Source: Nocardioides halotolerans DSM 19273 (GTDB lineage Bacteria > Actinomycetota > Actinomycetes > Propionibacteriales > Nocardioidaceae). Taken from it: 64,000 bases of DNA. The first letter of the stretch is position 1, and every line of letters begins with the position of its first letter. Location: positions 547,772 to 611,771 of the forward strand of contig NZ_KE383922.1 of assembly GCF_000422805.1 (NCBI RefSeq), written 5' to 3'. The notes below the pieces were generated by a model. That model made no database searches and was not told the origin of the DNA. It saw only the letters and a list, made by a program, of their open reading frames with translations. Made by a program: the position numbers and the translations under genes. Shown piece by piece: positions 51,258-61,148 of the stretch.

Positions 51258-52031
51258 TCAGCCGAGCAGGAACACGGCGAGGGCGACGATCCCGACGACG
51301 ACGATGGTCCCGCGCAGCACCGGGCTGGGCAGGCGCCGGCCGACGGTGGCGCCGACCTGGCCGCCGATCACCGAGCCGACCCCGATCAGCGCCACGATCC
51401 TCCAGTCGACGTCCGCGACCACCGCGAACAACAGCCCCGCGACGGCGTTGACGATGGCGGCCAGCACGTTCTTGAGGGCGTTGAGCCGCTGCAGCGTCTC
51501 GGGGATGCCCACGCCCATCACGCCCATCAGCAGGACACCCTGGGCGGCGCCGAAGTAGCCGCCGTACACGCCGGCGCCGAGCACGGCCGGCCACACCCAG
51601 CGCGCGCCCACGACGGGGTCGCGCGCCGGCATCCCCGGGCGGTCGTGGCGGGCCTCGACCCACGCGGTGATGCGCGGCTGGAAGACGACCAGCAGGATGC
51701 CGAGGCCGACCAGCACCGGGACGATCGCCGAGAACGCGCCCTCGGGAAGCACCAGCAGCAGGACCGCGCCGAGCACGCCCCCGAGGAGCGAGGCGACCCC
51801 GATGCGCAGCACCCGGGACCGCTGCCCCGTGAGCTCGCGCCGGTAGCCCACCACGCCCGACACCGAGCCGGGCACGAGGCCGATCGTGTTGGAGACGTTG
51901 GCGGTGACGGGCGGCACGCCGAACGCGAGGAGGGTCGGGAACGTGATCAGCGTTCCCGACCCCACCACGGTGTTGATGGTCCCGGCGGCCAGCCCGGCCA
52001 GGCCGATGGCGATGGCTTCGAGCAGGGACAC
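51258..52031 (-). CDS. Sulfite exporter TauE/SafE family membrane protein
   Basis: 257 residues and about eight membrane helices arranged as two related halves (AAGTINTVVGSGTLITFPTLL near the start, GVYGGYFGAAQGVLLMGVMG in the second half). The family exports sulfite, sulfoacetate or other organic anions; the specificity is unknown. The GTG follows TAACCT (minus strand, 52038-52043) by 6 nt; this -10 overlaps the stop codon of the upstream SPFH gene. Confidence 0.92.
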   Translation of the reverse strand: MSLLEAIAIGLAGLAAGTINTVVGSGTLITFPTLLAFGVPPVTANVSNTIGLVPGSVSGVVGYRRELTGQRSRVLRIGVASLLGGVLGAVLLLVLPEGAFSAIVPVLVGLGILLVVFQPRITAWVEARHDRPGMPARDPVVGARWVWPAVLGAGVYGGYFGAAQGVLLMGVMGVGIPETLQRLNALKNVLAAIVNAVAGLLFAVVADVDWRIVALIGVGSVIGGQVGATVGRRLPSPVLRGTIVVVGIVALAVFLLG

Positions 52032-52040
52032 CCTGCGAGG

Positions 52041-53222
52041 TTACGAGGCGGGTGGCCCCGTGGGCGGCGGCGGGTCGTCGGAACCGGCCGGCGGCGCGGG
52101 CGGCGCCGGCGGTGCTGCGCCCTCCGCCGGTGCGCTCGAGCCGGAGGCGCCCGGGTTGGCAGCCTCGGCCGCCTCGGCGATCGCGTCCTGGACGGCCTGG
52201 TTGGCCTTGCTGACCTCGGCGTCCGCGAGGGCACCGCTGCCGGCCAGCTTGGCGGGCTCGTAGCTGCCCATGTCGACGCGCTTGCGCGGGCCGCCCGACT
52301 CCTTCGGGATGCCCGCGATCTCGTGGACCGAGGAGCCGAGCCCCTCGAGCGCCTTGGTGATCTCCGACGGGATGACCCACACCTTGTTGGCGTCGCCCTC
52401 GGCGAGCTTGGGCATCATCTGGAGGTACTGGTAGGCCAGCAGCGCCTGGTCGGGCTGACCGTCGTGGATCGCCTGGAAGACCATCTGGATGGCCTGTCCC
52501 TCACCCTGCGCCCGGAGGATCGCGGACTCGCGGTCGGCCTGGGCACGCAGGATCTGCGACTCGCGGTCACCCTCGGCGTTCAGGATCGCGGACTGCTTGT
52601 TGCCCTCCGCGGTGAGGATCGAGGACTGCCGCTGACCCTCGGCGGACAGGATCAGCGCCCGCTTGTCGCGGTCGGCACGCATCTGCTTCTCCATCGCGTC
52701 CTTGATCGACGGCGGCGGGTCGATGCCCTTGATCTCGACGCGGTTGACGCGGATGCCCCACTTGCCGGTCGCCTCGTCGAGGACGCCGCGCAGGCCGTGG
52801 TTGATCTCCTCGCGGCTGGTCAGCGTCTGCTCGAGGTCCATGCCGCCGACGATGTTGCGCAGGGTGGTCATGGTGAGCTGCTCGACCGCCTGGATGTAGT
52901 TGGCGATCTCGTAGGTCGCCGCGATCGGGTCGGTCACCTGGAAGTAGATGACGGTGTCGATCGAGACCACCAGGTTGTCCTCGGTGATCACCGGCTGGGG
53001 CGGGAAGCTCACGACCTGCTCGCGCAGGTCGATCAGGTAGCGGACCTTGTCGATGAACGGCACGACGATGTTGAGGCCGGCCGGGAGGGTCTGCTTGTAC
53101 TTCCCGAAGCGCTCCACGATGCCGGCGCGCGCCTGCGGCACGATCCGCACCGTCTTGGCGAGCAGGGTGACGACGAACAGGAACAGCAGGACCAGCAGGA
53201 TCAGCACGATGAGTGCGCCCAT
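52041..53222 (-). CDS. SPFH/Band 7 (stomatin-like) membrane scaffold protein
   Basis: 393 residues. One N-terminal membrane helix (IVLILLVLLFLFVVTLLAK), the SPFH domain (RIVPQARAGIVERFGKYKQT, VVSIDTVIYFQVTDP), then a long coiled coil with repeated AEG/ILRAQADRES units (about 185-245) and a Pro/Gly/Ala-rich C-terminal tail. Such proteins form oligomeric membrane rings. It follows an NfeD gene, its usual partner. Confidence 0.93.
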   Translation of the reverse strand: MGALIVLILLVLLFLFVVTLLAKTVRIVPQARAGIVERFGKYKQTLPAGLNIVVPFIDKVRYLIDLREQVVSFPPQPVITEDNLVVSIDTVIYFQVTDPIAATYEIANYIQAVEQLTMTTLRNIVGGMDLEQTLTSREEINHGLRGVLDEATGKWGIRVNRVEIKGIDPPPSIKDAMEKQMRADRDKRALILSAEGQRQSSILTAEGNKQSAILNAEGDRESQILRAQADRESAILRAQGEGQAIQMVFQAIHDGQPDQALLAYQYLQMMPKLAEGDANKVWVIPSEITKALEGLGSSVHEIAGIPKESGGPRKRVDMGSYEPAKLAGSGALADAEVSKANQAVQDAIAEAAEAANPGASGSSAPAEGAAPPAPPAPPAGSDDPPPPTGPPAS

Positions 53223-53241
53223 TGAGGTACTCCTTCGGGAG

Positions 53242-53700
53242 CTAGGACTCGATGCTCGGTACAGGATGGACGTAGACGGTGGCTCCGCGGATCTCCAGCA
53301 CCTCGACGGTGCTGCCCGGGTCGATGGCCAGGCTCTCGTCGTAGGGCTTGGCCGACCAGATCTCGCCCCCCACCTTGACCCGCCCCGCCTCGAGCCCGGT
53401 GATCCGCTGGGTGACCAGACCCTGCTGGCCCACGAGCTTGCCGTGGCCCAGGGAGAGCTCGGGGCCGGCGTGCAGCCGCTTGACGAGCGTCGGCCGGACC
53501 AGCGCGAGGCAGGCGACCGAGGCGACCGCCGCGGCGATGGCGGAGACGGCGAAGCCCGCCCCGAACGACACGAGCATCCCGACGAGCGCGCCGACGGCCA
53601 GCATCAGCAGGATGAGGTCCATGCTGGCCAGCTCGGCCACGCCGAGCAGGATGGCGATGCCGAGCCACACGGCGGGGAGGTGGTCACCGAGCCAGTCCAT
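53242..53700 (-). CDS. NfeD family protein
   Basis: 152 residues: three or four membrane helices (WLGIAILLGVAELASMDLIL, AVGALVGMLVSFGAGFAVS) and a C-terminal OB-fold (GLVTQRITGLEAGRVKVGGEIW, VEVLEIRGATVYVHPV). The short NfeD form pairs with SPFH proteins in membrane organisation. The SPFH gene follows after 19 nt. ATG has TAGGGT (minus strand, 53708-53713) 7 nt upstream; that -10 overlaps the stop region of the ABC ATPase gene. Confidence 0.9.
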   Translation of the reverse strand: MDWLGDHLPAVWLGIAILLGVAELASMDLILLMLAVGALVGMLVSFGAGFAVSAIAAAVASVACLALVRPTLVKRLHAGPELSLGHGKLVGQQGLVTQRITGLEAGRVKVGGEIWSAKPYDESLAIDPGSTVEVLEIRGATVYVHPVPSIES

Positions 53701-53710
53701 GCCGGGGACC

Positions 53711-54514
<804 letters not shown>

Positions 54515-54567
54515 GGCCGCCACCCTACTGACCACCCCCGACCGACCGCGGCGTAGCCTCGCCGGTC

Positions 54568-55317
54568 GTGAGCGTGGCTGCGAACCCGCTGCCGGCCTCG
54601 GTGCGACTCGCATGGTGGGGCACGGCCTGGCTGCGCGGGCACGTCGTCGCCGACCACCTCATGGACGCGGTGCTCGACGAGGACGCCGCGCACCTCCTGG
54701 CGTTCGAGGGCTCCGGCACCGAGCCGCTGCTCACCGGCCTGGGCCGGCTCCGCACGTCGGGCGCCGACGCGTTCGGCGCGGCGCTGCCCGCCGAGGGCGA
54801 CCCGGTGGGGCTCGGCGGGCCCGCGGCGTTCAACGCCGCCGCCCTGGAGGCGGGTGAGGCTGTCGTGGCGCTCGACGCGGCCGGGTTCGCGCTGCACGGG
54901 CTGGTGCCGACCCGGGTGGGCGCGGCGGTCACCTGGTCGGTCACGGCCGCCGAACGCCGCCAGGTCCCCGACGTGGGCGAGGCCGACCGGGGGCTGCGGG
55001 CGGCGCTGCCCGAGGCGGCCGACGCGCTGGCCGCCCTCGACGTGGCGCGCTGGCGACCCGAGGTCGCCGACCGGCTGCTCAACCTGCGGCACCGCCCCCG
55101 GGCCGCCGCTCCGCCGGGTGTGCCGCGCCGGTGCGTGGAGCTGGCCGAGCGCGCGCGGCAGGCGCTGGAGATCGTGGACCTGGCGCTCGAGGACGACGGC
55201 GGAGCGCTGAGCGCCGCCGAGGTCGATGGCCGCCGCGTCGCGCTGTCGTCGCTGGGACGGGCCGCCCGGCGGGCGCTGGTCGCCGCCGCGTCACCCGAGG
55301 TGTGGCCCCCGGAGTGA
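54568..55317 (+). CDS. Conserved actinobacterial hypothetical protein
   Basis: 249 residues, cytoplasmic, Ala- and Leu-rich, mostly helical. Segments such as LAWWGTAWLRGHVVADHLMDAV, given only in part, and a C-terminal ALSSLGRAARRALV are typical of an actinobacterial protein found beside the SerB or ABC ATPase gene. No catalytic motif is recognised. GTG follows TAGCCT (54554-54559) by 8 nt, at the edge of the leaderless spacing. Confidence 0.7.
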   Translation: MSVAANPLPASVRLAWWGTAWLRGHVVADHLMDAVLDEDAAHLLAFEGSGTEPLLTGLGRLRTSGADAFGAALPAEGDPVGLGGPAAFNAAALEAGEAVVALDAAGFALHGLVPTRVGAAVTWSVTAAERRQVPDVGEADRGLRAALPEAADALAALDVARWRPEVADRLLNLRHRPRAAAPPGVPRRCVELAERARQALEIVDLALEDDGGALSAAEVDGRRVALSSLGRAARRALVAAASPEVWPPE

Positions 55318-55408
55318 CTCAGGCCGGAGGCCGGTCAGGAGCAGCACGAGTCGGACCACCATGGACCGTGCCGCCGACAGGCCCCGCGCAGCGATAGCGT
55401 GAGCGACG

Positions 55409-56632
55409 ATGAACCACGATCGGGGCCCGCGACCGGAGACGCTGCTCATCACGCTCACCGGCAAGGACCGGCCGGGGGTCACGTCCGCGGTCTTCGCCAC
55501 CCTCTCGCGAGCCGGGGTCGAGGTGGTCGACCTCGAGCAGATCGTGCTGCGGCGCAGGCTCATCCTGGGCGTCCTGGTCACCATCCCCCGCGACTGGAAG
55601 AAGCTCCGCGACGCCGTCGAGGCGACCGCGAAGGAGCTCGGGATGCAGGTCGAGGTCGACCGCGGCACCGGCGACAACCGCACCCGTGGCCTCGGCCGGT
55701 CGCACGTGACCGTCATCGGCACGCCGCTCAAGGCCTCGGCGATGGCCGCGGTCGCGGGCCGGATCGCCGACAGTGGCGCCAACATCGACCGGATCGAGCG
55801 GATGGCGCGCTACCCGGTGACCGCGATCGACCTGCACGTCTCCGGCATCGACACCGACAGCCTGCGGGCCACGCTCGCTGCCGAGGCGGCGCGCCAGAGC
55901 ATCGACGTCGCCGTGCAGCCCGCCAACCTCCAGCGCCGCGGAATGCGGCTGATCGTCATGGACGTCGACTCCACGCTCATCCAGGGCGAGGTCATCGAGA
56001 TGCTCGCCGAGCACGCGGGCTACGGCAGCGAGGTCGGCGAGGTGACCGAGGCCGCGATGCGCGGCGAGCTCGACTTCGAGGAGTCCCTCCGCGAGCGGGT
56101 CAAGCTGCTCGAGGGCGTCGACGAGTCGGCGTTCGACGCGGTCTACGACGCCATCGAGCTGACGCCGGGAGCGCGCACGCTCGTGCGGATCCTGCGCCGG
56201 CTCGGCTACCGCTTCGCGCTGGTCTCCGGAGGCTTCAGCCAGATCACCGACCGCCTCGCCGAGGACCTCGGCATCCACTTCTCCCGTGCCAACGAGCTCG
56301 AGGTCGTCGACGGCAAGCTCACCGGGCGCATCGTCGGCGACGTCGTCGACCGCGCCGGGAAGGCGAGGGCGCTGCGCGAGTTCGCCGCCGAGCTCGGCCT
56401 GACCGAGGCGTCGGTCATCGCGATCGGCGACGGCGCCAACGACCTCGACATGCTGAACGCCGCGGGGCTGGGCATCGCCTACAACGCCAAGCCGGTCGTG
56501 CGCGACGCCGCCGACACGGCCGTCAACGTGCCCTACCTCGACACGATCCTCTACCTGCTCGGCATCTCGCGCGAGGAGATCGAGGCGGCCGACGCCGCCG
56601 AGGGGATCGTGACGCCCGCTCCGCCGGTCTAG
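55409..56632 (+). CDS. serB: Phosphoserine phosphatase with N-terminal ACT domains
   Basis: 407 residues. Two ACT-type regulatory domains (about 10-85, LITLTGKDRPGVTSAVFATL, and 95-165) precede the HAD phosphatase: nucleophile Asp185 in MDVDSTLIQGE, SGGFSQ, Lys in GKARALREF and GDGANDLDML. It catalyses the last step of serine synthesis and may be feedback-inhibited by serine through the ACT domains. ATG follows TAGCGT (55395-55400) by 8 nt. The stop shares CTAG with the convergent SixA-like gene. Confidence 0.96.
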   Translation: MNHDRGPRPETLLITLTGKDRPGVTSAVFATLSRAGVEVVDLEQIVLRRRLILGVLVTIPRDWKKLRDAVEATAKELGMQVEVDRGTGDNRTRGLGRSHVTVIGTPLKASAMAAVAGRIADSGANIDRIERMARYPVTAIDLHVSGIDTDSLRATLAAEAARQSIDVAVQPANLQRRGMRLIVMDVDSTLIQGEVIEMLAEHAGYGSEVGEVTEAAMRGELDFEESLRERVKLLEGVDESAFDAVYDAIELTPGARTLVRILRRLGYRFALVSGGFSQITDRLAEDLGIHFSRANELEVVDGKLTGRIVGDVVDRAGKARALREFAAELGLTEASVIAIGDGANDLDMLNAAGLGIAYNAKPVVRDAADTAVNVPYLDTILYLLGISREEIEAADAAEGIVTPAPPV

Positions 56633-57132
56633 CCCCGGCCCACGTGGTAGGCGACCACGCTCGCGGAGGCCTCGTCGAGGTCCTCCCAGTCGCCGTCGTA
56701 GGAGAACACCGCCAGCGCGCTGGTCGGGAAGCCGAGGGTGACCTCGGTGCTCGCCTCGTCGTCGCCCTCGCCGTCGTCGAGGAGGGCGGCCAGCGAGGCG
56801 ATCGTCGGGTTGTGGCCGACCACGACCAGCGTGCGGATCAGCTCGTCGGTCTCGCGGACCAGGTCGAGGGCGGTCTCGGTGCCGGCCTCGTAGAGGGCGT
56901 CGTTGGAGGTGGCCTCGAGGTCCCAGCCGCCACCGTCGTTGACGGCCTCCCAGGTCTGCTGGGCACGGACGGCCTCGGAGACCAGCGCCTGGTCGGGCTC
57001 GATGCCGCGGTTGGCCAGCCACTGCCCGGCCTCGGTCGCGTCGACGAGGCCGCGGTCGGTCAGCTGACGCTCGATGTCGCTCGCCCCGGACTGCTCGGCC
57101 TTGGCGTGCCGCATCACCACCAGCGTCTTCAC
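56629..57132 (-). CDS. SixA-like histidine phosphatase
   Basis: 167 residues, short histidine phosphatase fold: VVMRHAKAEQSG (RHA variant of RHG with the phospho-accepting His), EAVRAQQTWEAV and VVGHNPTIASLA (second His). SixA in E. coli dephosphorylates phosphohistidine proteins; the target here is unknown. GTG start, divergent from cyanophycinase with a 65-bp gap. Confidence 0.88.
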   Translation of the reverse strand: MKTLVVMRHAKAEQSGASDIERQLTDRGLVDATEAGQWLANRGIEPDQALVSEAVRAQQTWEAVNDGGGWDLEATSNDALYEAGTETALDLVRETDELIRTLVVVGHNPTIASLAALLDDGEGDDEASTEVTLGFPTSALAVFSYDGDWEDLDEASASVVAYHVGRG

Positions 57133-57197
57133 GAGCGAGAGTGTGGCACGTCCCTACCCCGGTGGCTCCGAGGGCACGACGCCATAAGGTGGCACCC

Positions 57198-58178
57198 ATG
57201 CCCCGGGGACCACTCATGATCATCGGCGGCGCCGAGGACAAGCTGCGCAAGCGCCGGATCCTGCGGGAGTTCGTGGCCGCCGCCGGGGGCACCGAGGCCC
57301 GGATCGCGGTCATCCCGACCGCCTCCAGCCTCGGCAACGAGATCGTGGACGTCTACGACGCGCTGTTCCGCGTCGAGGGCGCCGCCGAGGTCACGACGGT
57401 GCGCCCCGAGAGCCGCGAGGAGGCCAACGACCCCGACCTGGTGGGCGTCCTGGAGAAGGCCACCGGCATCTTCATGACCGGCGGCAACCAGCTCAAGCTG
57501 AGCGCGATCGTCTCCGGCACCCCGATCGGCGAGGCGATCGTCGCGGCGCACCAGCGCGGCGCGGTGGTCGGCGGGACGTCGGCGGGGGCGTCGATCCAGT
57601 CCAGCCACATGCCGGCGTTCGGGGTCGGCGGCAGCACCCCCAAGCAGCGGATGACCCAGATGGCGGCTGGCCTCGGCCTGCTCCCCAGCACCGTGATCGA
57701 CCAGCACTTCGCCCAGCGCAACCGCTACGGCCGACTGCTGATGATCGTGGCCCAGTCGCCCCAGCTCATCGGCATGGGCATCGACGAGGACACCGCTGCG
57801 GTCGTGCGCGACGACGTCCTGAGCGTGGTCGGCCGGGGCGCGGTCACGATCCTCGACCCCAGCCGGATCACCACCAACGCCTTCGACGCGAAGCGCTCCG
57901 CTCCCCTGCTCGCCAGCGGCGTCGTCCTGCACGTGCTGCCGCAGGGCGCGAGGTTCGACCTCCGCACGCGCGAGCTGCTGCCGTTCGAGACCCACGTCGA
58001 CCCGCTCGAGGCCGCCGAGATCGAGGAGGCCGGCCGCGACCTGCGCCAGATGGCGCGCGACATCGCCGCGAGCGATGCGTCACCCAGCGTGCTGCGGCGC
58101 CGGCTCCGGCGCACCCGCAAGGCCGACCCCCACCCGGCCCGGCCGGACGACGACCCGTACCTGGACGGAGACGACTGA
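57198..58178 (+). CDS. cphB: Cyanophycinase
   Basis: 326 residues, peptidase S51 family; hydrolyses cyanophycin (multi-L-arginyl-poly-L-aspartate) to beta-Asp-Arg dipeptides. Motifs: MIIGGAEDKLRKRRIL, FMTGGNQLKL, nucleophile Ser128 in GGTSAGAS, and IDQHFAQRNRYGRL. About 50 C-terminal residues beyond the core are basic and probably disordered. ATG follows TAAGGT (57185-57190) by 7 nt, a leaderless promoter. The stop overlaps the cphA start (TGATG), so degradation and synthesis enzymes are made from one mRNA. Confidence 0.95.
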   Translation: MPRGPLMIIGGAEDKLRKRRILREFVAAAGGTEARIAVIPTASSLGNEIVDVYDALFRVEGAAEVTTVRPESREEANDPDLVGVLEKATGIFMTGGNQLKLSAIVSGTPIGEAIVAAHQRGAVVGGTSAGASIQSSHMPAFGVGGSTPKQRMTQMAAGLGLLPSTVIDQHFAQRNRYGRLLMIVAQSPQLIGMGIDEDTAAVVRDDVLSVVGRGAVTILDPSRITTNAFDAKRSAPLLASGVVLHVLPQGARFDLRTRELLPFETHVDPLEAAEIEEAGRDLRQMARDIAASDASPSVLRRRLRRTRKADPHPARPDDDPYLDGDD

Positions 58179-60955
58179 TGACCGAGCGCCCCACGCCCGA
58201 CCTCACCATCCTCGAGACGCGGGTCTACCGCGGCGCCAACGTCTGGTCCTACGAGCGCGCGATCCACCTCGTGGTCGACCTCGGGTCGCTCGAGCGGTTC
58301 CCGACCAACACCATCCCCGGCTTCACCGACAACCTGCTCGAGATGCTGCCCGGCCTGCGCGAGCACTCCTGCTCCCGCGGCAAGCGCGGCGGCTTCGTGG
58401 AGCGGCTCCACGAGGGCACTTGGCTGGGCCACGTCGCCGAGCACACCGCGCTGGCGCTCCAGCAGGTCGTCGGGCACGACATCCGGCGCGGCAAGACCCG
58501 CCAGGTCAAGGGCCAGCCGGGGCACTACAACGTCGTCTTCGGGTACGTCGACGAGCAGGTCGGGCTCGCGGCCGCCCGCCTCGCCGTCCGCCTGGTCAAC
58601 CACCTCGTCCAGGCCGACCCGGAGCTCGACTGGGAGCAGGAGCTCGAGAGCTTCATCCTGCGCGCCGAGCGCACGGCGTTCGGCCCCTCGACGCAAGCCA
58701 TCCTCGACGAGGCCGTCTCGCGCGACATCCCCTGGATCCGGCTCAACCAGTACTCGCTCGTCCAGCTCGGCCAGGGCGTCCGCGCCAAGCGGATCCGCGC
58801 GACGATGACCTCGGCGACCTCGGCCATCGCGGTCGACATCGCCTCCGACAAGGACCTCACCACGCGCCTGCTCGGCGCGGCGGGCCTCCCCGTGCCCAAG
58901 CAGGACACCGTGCGCACGGCCGACCAGGCGGTGCGGGCCGCCGAGCGCATCGGCTACCCCGTCGTCGTGAAGCCGCTCGACGGCAACCACGGCCGCGGCG
59001 TCTGCCTCGACCTGCAGGACGAGGCGGAGGTGCGGGCGGCGTTCCCGATCGCCGCGGAGGAGTCGCGACGCGGGGTGATCGTCGTCGAGTCGCTGATCGT
59101 CGGCAAGGACTACCGCTGCCTGGTGATCGACGGCCGGATCGCGGCGATCGCGGAGCGGGTGCCGGCGTCGGTCACCGGAGACGGCGTCTCGACGGTCGAG
59201 CAGCTCGTCGACACCGCGAACGCCGACCCGCGGCGCGGCGTCGGCCACGAGAAGGTGCTGACCCGGATCAAGGTCGACGACGCGGCGGTCGAGCTGGTCC
59301 GCGAGCAGGGCTACGCCATGACCGACGTGCCGCCCGAGGGCCAGATGGTCAAGCTCGCGCTCACCGGCAACATGTCGACCGGCGGCATCTCCATCGACCG
59401 GACCTTCGAGGCCCACCCCGAGAACGTCGAGATCGCCGAGGAGGCCGCGCGGATGGTCGGCCTCGACATCGCCGGCATCGACTTCATCTGCCCCGACATC
59501 ACCGAGCCGGTGCGCGAGACGGGCGGGGCGATCTGCGAGATCAACGCCGCCCCGGGCTTCCGGATGCACACGCACCCGACGATCGGCGAGCCGCAGTTCA
59601 TCGCCAAGCCGGTCGTCGACATGCTGTTCCCGCCCGGGGCGACCTCGCGGATCCCGATCGTGGCCGTCACCGGCACCAACGGCAAGACGACCACGTCGCG
59701 GATGATCAGCCACATCTTCAAGGGCATGGGCCGCAAGGTCGGCATGACCTCCACCGACGGCGTGGTCATCGACGAGCGCCTGGTGATCCGGGCCGACGCC
59801 TCCGGCCCGCGGTCGGCGCGGATGGTGCTCCAGAACCCGCGCGTCGACTTCGCGGTCTTCGAGGTCGCCCGCGGCGGCATCCTGCGCGAGGGCCTCGGCT
59901 ACGAGCGCAACGACGTCGCCGTCGTGCTCAACGTCCAGCCCGACCACCTCGGCCTGCGCGGCATCGACACCGTCGAGCAGCTCGCCGACGTGAAGGCGGT
60001 GCTGGTCGAGGCGGTGCCGCGCGACGGCCACGCCGTGCTCAACGCCGACGACCCGCTGGTGCGCGAGATGCGGCGGCGCTGCTCGGGCCAGGTCGTGTGG
60101 TTCTCGATGGACGAGCCCGGCTCGGAGACCCGCGACATGATCGACGCGCACTGCCGCCGGGGCGGCAAGGCGCTGGTCCTCAACCCGTCGGAGCGCGGCG
60201 AGATGATCGTCGTCAAGCACGGCCCCCGCGAGATGCAGCTCGCCTGGACCCACCTGCTGCCGGCGACGTTCGGCGGCCGGGCGCGGATGAACGTCCAGAA
60301 CTCGCTGGCCGCCGCCGCAGCGGCGTTCGCGGCCGGTGCCCCGCTGCACGACATCCGGCAGGGCCTGCGGTCGTTCTCGACGAACTACTACCTCTCCCCC
60401 GGCCGCCTCAACGAGGTCGAGGTCAACGGCGTCAACGTCATCGTCGACTACTGCCACAACGCCCCCGGCATGAAGATGCTCGGCGACTTCGTCGACCGGG
60501 TCGGTGCGAGCCTGGAGTCGTCCCACGAGCTCGCCCGCCCGTCGCGGATCGGCGTCATCGCCACCGCCGGCGACCGTCGCGACGAGGACATGCGCGAGCT
60601 CGGGCACATCGCGGCCCAGCACTTCGACGTCGTGATCGTGCGCGAGGACGTCGCCCTGCGCGGCCGCGAGCGGGGCGCGGTCGCCGACCTCGTCGCCGAG
60701 GGCGTGCGGGCCGCGATGGCCGAGGGCGCGCGCTGCAAGCAGGTCGAGGTGAACCTCGACGAGATCGCCGCCGTCCGGCACGCCATGGCGCGCGCCAACA
60801 AGGGTGACCTGGTGGTGATCTGCGTCGACAAGCACGCCGAGGTGATGACCGAGCTCGAGAACTGGTCTCCCCAGGCCCAGGCCGGCGCCGGTCTCAGCCC
60901 CGACGCTCCCGCCGCCGACCCCGACTACGTCGCCGCGGCGCCGGTGGAGGGCTGA
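58178..60955 (+). CDS. cphA: Cyanophycin synthetase
   Basis: 925 residues: N-terminal domain (1-165), ATP-grasp domain adding aspartate (about 210-480; DKDLTTRLLGAAGLPVPKQ, YPVVVKPLDGNHGRGV, ICEINAAPGF) and Mur-ligase domain adding arginine (about 490-900; GTNGKTTTSRMI at about 499, FEVARGGILREGLGY, VNVIVDYCHNAPGMKML). All three parts look complete, so it should make cyanophycin from Asp and Arg. A tail of about 40 residues extends past the usual end. It is translationally coupled to cphB. Confidence 0.96.
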   Translation: MTERPTPDLTILETRVYRGANVWSYERAIHLVVDLGSLERFPTNTIPGFTDNLLEMLPGLREHSCSRGKRGGFVERLHEGTWLGHVAEHTALALQQVVGHDIRRGKTRQVKGQPGHYNVVFGYVDEQVGLAAARLAVRLVNHLVQADPELDWEQELESFILRAERTAFGPSTQAILDEAVSRDIPWIRLNQYSLVQLGQGVRAKRIRATMTSATSAIAVDIASDKDLTTRLLGAAGLPVPKQDTVRTADQAVRAAERIGYPVVVKPLDGNHGRGVCLDLQDEAEVRAAFPIAAEESRRGVIVVESLIVGKDYRCLVIDGRIAAIAERVPASVTGDGVSTVEQLVDTANADPRRGVGHEKVLTRIKVDDAAVELVREQGYAMTDVPPEGQMVKLALTGNMSTGGISIDRTFEAHPENVEIAEEAARMVGLDIAGIDFICPDITEPVRETGGAICEINAAPGFRMHTHPTIGEPQFIAKPVVDMLFPPGATSRIPIVAVTGTNGKTTTSRMISHIFKGMGRKVGMTSTDGVVIDERLVIRADASGPRSARMVLQNPRVDFAVFEVARGGILREGLGYERNDVAVVLNVQPDHLGLRGIDTVEQLADVKAVLVEAVPRDGHAVLNADDPLVREMRRRCSGQVVWFSMDEPGSETRDMIDAHCRRGGKALVLNPSERGEMIVVKHGPREMQLAWTHLLPATFGGRARMNVQNSLAAAAAAFAAGAPLHDIRQGLRSFSTNYYLSPGRLNEVEVNGVNVIVDYCHNAPGMKMLGDFVDRVGASLESSHELARPSRIGVIATAGDRRDEDMRELGHIAAQHFDVVIVREDVALRGRERGAVADLVAEGVRAAMAEGARCKQVEVNLDEIAAVRHAMARANKGDLVVICVDKHAEVMTELENWSPQAQAGAGLSPDAPAADPDYVAAAPVEG

Positions 60956-60966
60956 CGGCCGGGGTG

Positions 60967-61027
60967 GCGGTCAGCCAGCAACCTCCAGGAGCCCGGTCGG
61001 GGGTCTTTCGGGTTGGGTGCTGACCGC
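60967..61027. repeat. 61-bp hairpin repeat, copy 1
   Basis: It begins GCGGTCAGC and ends GCTGACCGC, a perfect 9-bp outer stem. A 5-bp inner stem (CAACC/GGTTG) follows after a small internal loop. It lies 11 bp after the cphA stop and could end that transcript. Confidence 0.85.
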
Positions 61028-61049
61028 CGCTCTGGTGCGGCCCGGTGGA

Positions 61050-61110
61050 GCGGTCAGCCAGCAACCTCCGGGAGCTCGGTTGCGGGCCGTTCGGGTTGCC
61101 TGCTGACCGC
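61050..61110. repeat. 61-bp hairpin repeat, copy 2
   Basis: Same length as copy 1 and 53 of 61 positions identical, in direct orientation, offset by 83 bp. The outer 9-bp stem GCGGTCAGC/GCTGACCGC is conserved; the inner stem is 6 bp (GCAACC/GGTTGC). Differences are concentrated in the loop. It lies 38 bp from the end of the leftward AhpD-like gene. Confidence 0.85.
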
Positions 61111-61148
61111 CGCACCGGCGGCCGCATCCGTCCGCTGCGCCGCGTCAG

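Noticed and set aside
57725..60835. Open frame of over 1000 codons antisense to cphB-cphA
   Set aside because: Same artefact of high GC content; both cyanophycin genes on the plus strand have complete motif sets.
60967..61110. CRISPR array
   Set aside because: Only two units with long hairpin structure and no short identical direct repeat with unique spacers; no cas genes.
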